Source of the DNA: Spirochaetaceae bacterium
GTDB lineage: Bacteria > Spirochaetota > Spirochaetia > Treponematales > Breznakiellaceae
Length of the DNA: 11,544 nt
Direction: 5' to 3'
Assembly: GCA_031265025.1 (NCBI GenBank)
Contig: JAISDF010000083.1
Span: 1 to 11,544, forward strand
Under the pieces are notes generated by a model. The model was not told where the DNA came from, did not search any database, and saw only the letters and a program-made list of their open reading frames with translations. The translations under genes were made by a program, and so were the position numbers. Positions 6,121 through 11,544 of the stretch are shown piece by piece (position 1 is the stretch's first letter; each line of letters opens with the position of its first letter).

Positions 6121-7020
6121 ATGAAAGCAAAAGAATTTATCGGGATCATACCGCCGGCGCTGTCGTCTTTTGACCAGGACGGCAATATCTACGAAAAGGG
6201 CATACGGGAAAACATACGCTTTATACTTCCCTATGTAAACGGATTATACCCCGTGGGGACCTATGGATGCGGGCCCTGCATGGGACTTGATGAACGGAAG
6301 CAGGTCCTGGAAATTATCCTGGACGAAGTCAACGGCAAGGTCCCGGTGGTGGCCCATGTGGGCACCGCGGATACCAAAACAACCTGCGAACTCGCGAAAC
6401 ACGCCAAGAGCGCCGGAGCGGCGGGGGTCGGGGCCATTTCGCCCTATTATGCTCCCCACCTTTCCGACGAAGCCATGTACCGCCATTTTGCCGCCCTGGT
6501 TGACGCGGTAAACGAGACTGAGTTTCCGGTATTTGTCTATAACAACAGCCATCTTTCGCAGAATGCAATATCGCCAAAGACGCTGCGCCGCCTTGCGGAA
6601 CACGGACTACGGGGCTGTAAGGACAGCTCCTTTGACATCGTCAATTACTATCTCTTTCATGAGGCGATAAAGGACTATCCTGATTTTAACCTTATCATCG
6701 GCACCGAGGCGATTTTTATGGCCGCCTTTGACGCCGGCGCGACGGGCTGCGTCTGCGGCATGGCGAATATTTTTCCTGAAATTCTAAAAGACCTGTGGGA
6801 CGCGTATCTTGCCGGCAACCGGGAAAAGGCAATGGAGCTTCAGTATAAGATACTTGAAGTGCGCTCCATTACCAAGGCCGGACCGACCGTGCCCATTATG
6901 CACGCCATACTTTCCATGCGGGGTATTGATTCGGGCCTGCCCAGAAGCCCCTATATAGAGATAGCGGAGGAACTTAAAGCCTCTGTACGGGCCAGCCTCG
7001 AAAAGATAAGGCTCCTGTAG
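6121..7020 (+). CDS. DapA/NanA-superfamily pyruvate-type aldolase or dehydratase
   Basis: A 299-residue TIM-barrel Schiff-base lyase. Lys167 in GCKDSSFD is the Schiff-base lysine and Tyr140 in FPVFVYNNS is the partner tyrosine. The usual GTTGE loop reads GTYGCGP here (residues 46-52), so the second Thr is Tyr and the Glu is Cys. After the tyrosine, the residue matching Arg138 of E. coli DapA, which holds the aspartate-semialdehyde carboxylate, is not an Arg (NNSHLSQ). It is therefore not a lysine-pathway DapA. Family members in catabolic clusters cleave 2-keto-3-deoxy acids to pyruvate and an aldehyde or dehydrate them; that role is inferred. AGGAG at 6111-6115 supports the ATG at 6121. It is the last enzyme gene before the signalling block. 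Confidence 0.88.
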   Translation: MKAKEFIGIIPPALSSFDQDGNIYEKGIRENIRFILPYVNGLYPVGTYGCGPCMGLDERKQVLEIILDEVNGKVPVVAHVGTADTKTTCELAKHAKSAGAAGVGAISPYYAPHLSDEAMYRHFAALVDAVNETEFPVFVYNNSHLSQNAISPKTLRRLAEHGLRGCKDSSFDIVNYYLFHEAIKDYPDFNLIIGTEAIFMAAFDAGATGCVCGMANIFPEILKDLWDAYLAGNREKAMELQYKILEVRSITKAGPTVPIMHAILSMRGIDSGLPRSPYIEIAEELKASVRASLEKIRLL

Positions 7021-7022
7021 AA

Positions 7023-7036
7023 CCGGAACGTTCCGG
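7023..7036. promoter_or_regulatory. Perfect 14-bp palindrome after the aldolase gene
   Basis: CCGGAACGTTCCGG reads identically on both strands and begins two bases after the aldolase stop codon. It lies in the only sizeable gap inside the gene set, upstream of the regulator. It could be a protein-binding site; no second copy is apparent in the window. Confidence 0.4.
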
Positions 7037-7044
7037 ATAAATTG

Positions 7045-7095
7045 TTTGGAGAAAGCCTGAAAGGGCAGTATATTGAAGCAACGGCTTTCTCCAAA
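7045..7095 (+). promoter_or_regulatory. Perfect 13-bp inverted repeat before the regulator gene
   Basis: TTTGGAGAAAGCC (7045-7057) and GGCTTTCTCCAAA (7083-7095) are exact reverse complements around a 25-base centre. As RNA this makes a strong stem. It is followed only by GTTTTC, and its base is A-T rather than G-C, so it is a poor intrinsic terminator. It may be an mRNA processing or attenuation stem that separates enzyme genes from the regulator, HPr and EI. Alternatively it is an operator: a weak promoter can be drawn with TTGGAG (7046-7051) and TATATT (7069-7074), 17 bases apart, inside it. Confidence 0.55.
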
Positions 7096-7111
7096 GTTTT
7101 CAGGACCGAAT

Positions 7112-7115
7112 GAGG
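7112..7115 (+). promoter_or_regulatory. Ribosome binding site deciding the regulator start
   Basis: GAGG lies seven bases before the ATG at 7123 but only one base before the ATG at 7117. The spacing favours 7123; the two choices differ by two residues. Confidence 0.5.
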
Positions 7116-7122
7116 TATGCCC

Positions 7123-9279
7123 ATGGCTTCTTTGACCCCCAGATGTTATTCAATCGCCGTTCTTTTGTCCGACGCGCAGAAACCGGTAACGATTTCGAAC
7201 CTGGCGGACCGGATGAACGTAAGCGCCCGCACTATACGGTATGACCTTGCTCTCCTGGACTGCTGGTTCAGGGATAAAAAGGTGCCCCTGATAAAGAAAA
7301 GCAATGTAGGCATCTATCTTGACAGGACGGCGCCTGATTTTTCCCTGCTCTGCGAGTATTTCAGGCATCCGGCGATGGAACAGCAGGTGTATTCAGGGGA
7401 TGAGCGGAAATTCATCATGTCAATCAGGATCCTTGAGGAAAACCGCGCGCGCACCGTTTCCGAACTTGCCGCTTTTGCCAATGTCAGCAAGTCCACCGCT
7501 GCCAGGGACCTTAAAGACGTTGAAACACAGCTTTGCGAGTACCACATCAATCTTGTCAAAAAGCCGAATTTCGGCATAGAGGCCAAGGGCGCCGAAATAG
7601 CCATACGCAGGGCCCTGGCGGAACAGCTCTTAAAAAATTATCAGCGAATTTCGCTGCTTCAAATTCTCTATGGACAGGAATTAGCCGGACACGGCGGCGC
7701 CCGTTATTTAAACCGGATAAATGATTTTTGGGATACCATACCGGTTGACCGCATAGGCTCGTTTCTCAAGAACATACAGAAGGCGCTCCGCGTGGTTTTT
7801 ACCGACGAGCATGAAGCTGAACTTTTTGTCTTTTTAAGCGTTGGCGCAAAACGGTTTAAGGCCGGCGGCATTGTCAGGATGGACAGCGGACAGCTTGAAA
7901 AAATCAAGGGCTATGAGGAATACGGTATAGTCCGGACCATGAGCGGCGAACTTTTTGACCGGCCGGACAACGGCTCCATAGGCGATGAGGATGCCTATGT
8001 TACCATGCACATTCTCGGCACAGGCATCAGCCGCCTGGAAAGCAGCGCCGGAAAATTCCACGAAGGGCTGAAAAAGGCCCGTTCGGCAATAAAAAAATTC
8101 ATAAATGCCGTTGAGGCCGAAATAGGCGTTGAGATCCGGTCGGACAAGGAACTCCTGGAGGATCTCCTGCTTGAAATAAAACCCCTGGTCATACGAGCCC
8201 AGTTCGACATAAAAACAGGAAACGATACAAAGCTGTTTATGGACCAGTATCCTTCGGAATACTATGCGGTAATCAATTCGGCGCACATACTTGAACAGCA
8301 TTTTTCGGTAAAAATCAACGACACCCTGCTGACCAATGTGGCTGTCCACATTGCCGCCGCGGTGGAGCGAAAGATCCAGAGCAGGCTGGAAAGGCAGTTT
8401 TACGCGGTGGTCGTCTGCGGCGCCGGCATTGGCACAGCCAAACTGCTGTCCTCCAGAATAACCAGCGTGTTTCCAAAAATAAAAATTGCCGCCCAGTTGT
8501 CCCTTGGAGAATATAAGTATTTTGACGGCAACGATATAGATTTTGTTTTTACCACCATTCCGCTGCAGGGAAGGGAAGGGGATGTCATTATAGAGGTGGA
8601 CCCCCTGCTGAGCCAGAAAAACATACTGAAAATTCAGGAATATGTGTATACAATTCCCGAAAAGGGAAATAACGAACGGGGGCAGATACAGAAGACCCTG
8701 AGAATAATCGAACGGCACTGTACGGTAAATGACCGAAAGGGCCTTGTCTCCGATCTTGAAAAACTCCTCCTGGTGAAAACAGAAATAGATCAGCCCCTGG
8801 AATTTTCAGGGCCCTCACTTGACGCTCTGATAACCGGCAAGACGGTTGCTGTCAACGTAAAGGCGTCCAACTATGCCGATGCGATACAGCACGGCGGCAA
8901 ACTGCTGGTGGACAGCAAGAGTATTGACCGGCGTTACATCGAAGAAATGCAGAAAGCCGCCCAGACTTTTAAGGGGAATATTGTCATAGCCCCGCATATC
9001 GCGATGCCCCATGCCCGGCCCCAGGGTTATGTCAACAGGGTATGCATGAGCATAGTGCATCTGAAAAATCCGGTGTGCTTTGGCCACAGGGAATATGATC
9101 CGGTAAAGATTGTGTTTTGCCTTGGCGCGGTTGACGACTGTTCCCATTACCGGGCCCTTAATGATTTGCTTGCCCTGCTGGAAGATAAAACTGCTTTTGA
9201 CCGCGTGCTTAACGCTGAAAGCGCGGAAGATATACTGCTGGCAATAAAACATATCACATGCCGGCAACGGAGGTTTTGA
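7123..9279 (+). CDS. PRD-type transcriptional regulator with fused PTS EIIB and EIIA domains (MtlR/LicR-like)
   Basis: A 718-residue DNA-binding regulator controlled by PTS phosphorylation. Domains in order: an HTH_11 winged helix (about 6-56, ISNLADRMNVSARTIRYDL); a second Mga-type HTH (about 95-150, VSELAAFANVSKSTAARDL); PRD1 (about 195-305); PRD2 (about 320-425); a GatB-like EIIB (about 426-515, Cys432 in VVVCGAGIGTAKLL); and an EIIA domain (about 570-715, His630 in APHIAMPHARP). In PRD1 the second histidine is kept (His296, AYVTMHILG) but the first is Phe237. In PRD2 the second is kept (His409, NVAVHIAAAVER) but the first is Glu351 (LLLEIKPL). It probably activates the cluster in response to the phosphorylation state of EIIB, EIIA and HPr. 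The gene is 102 bases downstream of the aldolase, and four bases precede the HPr gene. Family assignment is firm; the details of control are inferred. Confidence 0.92.
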   Translation: MASLTPRCYSIAVLLSDAQKPVTISNLADRMNVSARTIRYDLALLDCWFRDKKVPLIKKSNVGIYLDRTAPDFSLLCEYFRHPAMEQQVYSGDERKFIMSIRILEENRARTVSELAAFANVSKSTAARDLKDVETQLCEYHINLVKKPNFGIEAKGAEIAIRRALAEQLLKNYQRISLLQILYGQELAGHGGARYLNRINDFWDTIPVDRIGSFLKNIQKALRVVFTDEHEAELFVFLSVGAKRFKAGGIVRMDSGQLEKIKGYEEYGIVRTMSGELFDRPDNGSIGDEDAYVTMHILGTGISRLESSAGKFHEGLKKARSAIKKFINAVEAEIGVEIRSDKELLEDLLLEIKPLVIRAQFDIKTGNDTKLFMDQYPSEYYAVINSAHILEQHFSVKINDTLLTNVAVHIAAAVERKIQSRLERQFYAVVVCGAGIGTAKLLSSRITSVFPKIKIAAQLSLGEYKYFDGNDIDFVFTTIPLQGREGDVIIEVDPLLSQKNILKIQEYVYTIPEKGNNERGQIQKTLRIIERHCTVNDRKGLVSDLEKLLLVKTEIDQPLEFSGPSLDALITGKTVAVNVKASNYADAIQHGGKLLVDSKSIDRRYIEEMQKAAQTFKGNIVIAPHIAMPHARPQGYVNRVCMSIVHLKNPVCFGHREYDPVKIVFCLGAVDDCSHYRALNDLLALLEDKTAFDRVLNAESAEDILLAIKHITCRQRRF

Positions 9280-9283
9280 CGCC

Positions 9284-9544
9284 ATGGAGAAACGAAACTT
9301 GCTGATTATCAATCCCACAGGGCTGCACGCCAGGCCGGCTACGCAGCTCGTGGCGCTTTCCAGGAAATATCAGGCTGATATAACCATTGAATGTGAAGGG
9401 ATAACCGTCAACCCCAAAAATATTTTTAGCGTTCTCAAGGGAAAGATGAAACAGGGAAAGACGATTTCCATAGACGCCGACGGAACCGACTCCGAGGAAG
9501 CGGTAAACGCCATCTGTTCTTTTATACAGGCCCTGGAGGAATAA
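9284..9544 (+). CDS. Dedicated HPr phosphocarrier protein
   Basis: An 86-residue HPr, the small cytoplasmic carrier that moves phosphate from Enzyme I to EIIA. His15 lies in the canonical NPTGLHARPATQLV. The length and the C-terminal SEEAVNAICSFIQALE helix are normal. At position 46, where HPr of B. subtilis and many other bacteria has the serine phosphorylated by HPr kinase, the residue is Asn (VNPKNIFSVLKG), with a Ser at 49 instead. This carrier is thus unlikely to take part in Ser-P signalling. GGAGG at 9269-9273 lies ten bases before the ATG. It is tightly linked to the regulator upstream (4-base gap) and to EI downstream (1-base gap). It is probably a paralogue serving this PTS rather than the general HPr. 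Confidence 0.93.
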   Translation: MEKRNLLIINPTGLHARPATQLVALSRKYQADITIECEGITVNPKNIFSVLKGKMKQGKTISIDADGTDSEEAVNAICSFIQALEE

Positions 9545-9545
9545 T

Positions 9546-11261
9546 ATGCGGATACGGGGGACAAGGGTCTGCGCCGGCATGGGGCTTGCAAAGGTCCTGG
9601 TGGTAGAATCGCCTTTTGAAGTAAACCTTGAAGAAAGGGAAACCCTGCCGGCCGGGGAGCGCAGGGAGAAACTCTCCTTCCATCTTGCGCTTCTTGAAGC
9701 AGAAATGACCGCCCTTTCCGCCCAGCTCTTTGAAAAGGGCGGCCATGATGAATCCGAGATGCTTATGATGCACCTGGCAATGTTGCAAGACGATGACTTC
9801 AAGGAAAGTGTTTGTTCCTTTATTGAAGAGGGGTATTCCCTGGCGGCCTCGATCATGCGGGGGGCAAAGGAAATGGGGCAACTGCTTATTGATTCAGGGG
9901 ATGCCTATATGGCGGAACGCGCCGGCGACGCCGAAGACATAGCCTTTAGGCTCATCTGCCATGTCAAAGGCGCGGCCTTTCCGAGCCTGGCCTGCCTCGC
10001 TGAACCGGTAATTATTGCCGCCGATGATATTGGGGCGTCGCTGCTCATGGGGGCCGATTATGAACAGATCCGGGGCATTGTGCTGTCCCGGGGATCTAAA
10101 ACGGCCCATATTTCGATTTTGGCCGCAAGCCTTGAGATTCCCATGCTTATCAACTGCGGCGATTTAAGCGTCCTGTATGACCAGGTCCGCGGAAACCCTG
10201 ACGACTGTATGTTCCTCAATGCGGTGGACGGCTGGGCGAGTTTCCGTATACCGGAGGAAGAGCGGGAAGAAGCCGCCAAAATAAAAGCGGCGTATGAAGC
10301 CGAACAGGCCGCCCGCGAAAAATACAAGGCCGTGGAAGCCAGGACAAAAGACGGACGGCGCATATATGTCAACGGCAATATTGTGGAAACCCAGGCAATT
10401 GACAACATACTGAAATACGGCGGAGACGGCGTCGGGCTTTTCAGGACCGAATTTATGTTTATGAATAAAAAAAATCTGCCTTCCGAAGATGAGCAATACG
10501 CCGCATATTACACGGCGGCAAAAAAATTGAACGGCAGGCCCCTGGTCATACGCACTATGGATATAGGCGCCGATAAACCGGTTGAGGCCCTGCATCTTGA
10601 GCCTGAGGAGAATCCCTTCCTCGGATACAGGGCCATCAGGATATGCCTTGGCAATCAAGCGCTTTTTAAAACCCAGCTCCGGGCCATACTGCGGGCCAGC
10701 GTTTTTGGCAATGTGCGCATCCTGGTCCCCATGATCTCATCCATGCATGAACTGGACCAGACTATTGCGGCGCTGGAATCGGCCAAGGCCGATCTTGACC
10801 ATGAAGGAATAGGGTACGACAAAAAAATCCCCCTGGGGATCATGATAGAAATACCCTCCACAGCAATACTGGCCGATGATTTTATCAAAAAGGCCGACTT
10901 TTTCAGCATAGGCAGCAATGACCTGACCCAGTATACCCTGGCCGTTGACCGGATGAACGAAAAAGTGCAGTACCTTTACAATTCCCTTGACCCTGCGGTG
11001 CTCCGTTTAATAGGGAACGCCATTAACGCCGCTGCCCGGGCGGGAAAACACTGCAGCCTCTGCGGCGAAATGGCCGCGGAAGCCGGATCGCTGCCGGCGC
11101 TTATCGGCATGGGACTGGTTAGTATCAGTGTTAACCCCGCTTCCATTCTGCCGCTTAAAAGGCTGATCGAAAGCCTGGATTATGGGGAACTCAGGAAGCA
11201 ATATGGGGAAGCAACGCTCCCTATTCCTGCTTCCCAAACTTTGCCCGCAGGCCGAGGGTAA
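9546..11261 (+). CDS. ptsI: PTS Enzyme I (PEP-protein phosphotransferase)
   Basis: A 571-residue Enzyme I that transfers phosphate from PEP to HPr. The N-terminal half has the phosphorylated His188 in LSRGSKTAHISILAASLEIP; most enzymes have TSH where this has TAH. The PEP-binding half has GVGLFRTEFMFM, RTMDIGADKP, ENPFLGYRAIRICL, IMIEIPSTAILADD and SIGSNDLTQYTLAVDR. The catalytic Cys506 is in CSLCGEMAAEAG. All key residues are present, so it should be active. Its C-terminus is odd: the last 18 residues (GEATLPIPASQTLPAGRG) are encoded inside the right copy of the receptor-end repeat, and the final helix seen in E. coli EI is not recognisable. GGAGG at 9535-9539 precedes the start. It overlaps the convergent receptor gene by 41 bases, and no terminator is visible. 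Confidence 0.93.
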   Translation: MRIRGTRVCAGMGLAKVLVVESPFEVNLEERETLPAGERREKLSFHLALLEAEMTALSAQLFEKGGHDESEMLMMHLAMLQDDDFKESVCSFIEEGYSLAASIMRGAKEMGQLLIDSGDAYMAERAGDAEDIAFRLICHVKGAAFPSLACLAEPVIIAADDIGASLLMGADYEQIRGIVLSRGSKTAHISILAASLEIPMLINCGDLSVLYDQVRGNPDDCMFLNAVDGWASFRIPEEEREEAAKIKAAYEAEQAAREKYKAVEARTKDGRRIYVNGNIVETQAIDNILKYGGDGVGLFRTEFMFMNKKNLPSEDEQYAAYYTAAKKLNGRPLVIRTMDIGADKPVEALHLEPEENPFLGYRAIRICLGNQALFKTQLRAILRASVFGNVRILVPMISSMHELDQTIAALESAKADLDHEGIGYDKKIPLGIMIEIPSTAILADDFIKKADFFSIGSNDLTQYTLAVDRMNEKVQYLYNSLDPAVLRLIGNAINAAARAGKHCSLCGEMAAEAGSLPALIGMGLVSISVNPASILPLKRLIESLDYGELRKQYGEATLPIPASQTLPAGRG

Positions 11262-11353
11262 GGTTCATGCCCGGCATGGGGTATTCGGCAAAGGACGTGT
11301 ATAGCGCGTTAAGCATATTGCGGACCGCTCCAAAAACGGTGACGTGGCTCCCT
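11205..11353. repeat. Right copy of the ~150-bp direct repeat (receptor 3' end)
   Basis: This segment matches 279-428 in the same orientation. It starts inside the last codons of ptsI and covers the final 44 codons or so of the convergent receptor gene. Here the receptor frame is intact, unlike the left copy. Confidence 0.85.
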
Positions 11354-11544
11354 ATGGCTTGATTCACCGTGAGGTTCAAAAGACAGTAGGGATCGAGGAC
11401 CATGAGGTTGTTCGGGTCCGCGTAGCGGGAGCTTTCCCAATGCGCCGAAATAAGCAGGGAGCCGGTCTTCCAGGGGATGTCCAGGGAAGCGCCTATGATG
11501 TGGGTGGGCATATAGGGAATACGGTAGGAATCGGCAAAATCAAG
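11221..11544 (-). CDS. TonB-dependent outer-membrane receptor, C-terminal part (runs off the right edge)
   Basis: The minus-strand frame is open from the window edge to the TAG at 11221-11223, giving about 107 residues of the C-terminus of a TonB-dependent receptor. It has the alternating pattern of outer-membrane beta strands: THIIGASLDIPWKTGSLLIS, then a loop with SSRYADPNN, then LDPYCLLNLTVNQAIG, GSHVTVFGAVRNMLNALYT and the closing MPGMNLTLGLRAKF strand. The NLTV-x-x-x-I/GSHVTVF-x-x-x-RNMLN arrangement and the EYPMPG turn before the last strand are typical of this family. The last strand ends in Phe but is followed by four extra residues (GKQE). Such receptors take up siderophores, cobalamin or sugars; the ligand is unknown. 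It converges on ptsI and overlaps it by 41 bases. Confidence 0.85.
   Translation of the reverse strand, partial: LDFADSYRIPYMPTHIIGASLDIPWKTGSLLISAHWESSRYADPNNLMVLDPYCLLNLTVNQAIGSHVTVFGAVRNMLNALYTSFAEYPMPGMNLTLGLRAKFGKQE

Noticed and set aside
6121..7020. Lysine-biosynthesis dapA
   Set aside because: The GTTGE loop and the substrate-binding arginine of DapA are not conserved, and the neighbours are catabolic and transport genes.
7045..7095. Intrinsic terminator after the aldolase gene
   Set aside because: The stem is perfect, but its base is A-T, the loop is 25 bases long and only four T follow, so it does not fit a standard terminator.
279..11353. Insertion sequence or composite transposon
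   Set aside because: The flanking repeats are direct, encode a receptor end and lack terminal inverted repeats; no transposase or integrase is encoded between them.
1..11544. CRISPR array, rRNA or tRNA genes
   Set aside because: No regularly spaced repeats and no RNA-gene signatures were seen in reading the window.

Overview
This looks like a moderately GC-rich, Gram-negative bacterial chromosome. The right end encodes the C-terminal strands of a TonB-dependent outer-membrane receptor, so an outer membrane is present. Start sites mostly have good AGGAGG-type ribosome binding sites. The style of the genes (a PTS linked to a receptor of this type, a divergent XseA) suggests a spirochaete of the Treponema group, but that is an impression without a database search.

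Layout. On the minus strand at the left edge is the 5' part of xseA (exonuclease VII large subunit). Upstream of it lies a broken remnant of the 3' end of a TonB-dependent receptor gene. From about 460 to 607 is a probable promoter and leader. From 608 to 11261 there is one long plus-strand gene set: PTS EIIB, PTS EIIC (UlaA/SgaT type), a cyclase-family metal hydrolase, an RmlD-like SDR, a D-2-hydroxyacid dehydrogenase, PTS EIIA, an Ldh_2-family dehydrogenase, a DapA/NanA-superfamily aldolase, a PRD-type regulator with fused EIIB and EIIA domains, a dedicated HPr and a dedicated Enzyme I. At the right edge, on the minus strand, is the intact 3' end of a TonB-dependent receptor gene.

How it works together. 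The cluster holds every protein of a phosphotransferase chain: EI passes phosphate from PEP to HPr, then to EIIA, EIIB and the substrate in EIIC. It also holds a regulator able to sense that chain and five enzymes. The UlaA-type permease, two oxidoreductases acting on 2-oxo/2-hydroxy acids and a pyruvate-type aldolase point to a sugar acid, lactone or similar acidic substrate. None of the ascorbate-pathway enzymes UlaD, UlaE, UlaF or UlaG is present and one motif in the permease differs, so ascorbate itself is unlikely. The substrate cannot be named from the sequence.

Genome history. About 150 bp comprising the end of the receptor gene are present as a direct repeat at both edges of the cluster (279-428 and 11205-11353, roughly 90% identical in the coding part). 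The left copy is frameshifted and followed by xseA; the right copy is joined to the rest of a receptor gene. The simplest reading is that the PTS cluster was inserted between a receptor gene and xseA. The last 18 codons of the Enzyme I gene lie inside the right repeat, so its C-terminus seems to have been rewritten at the junction.
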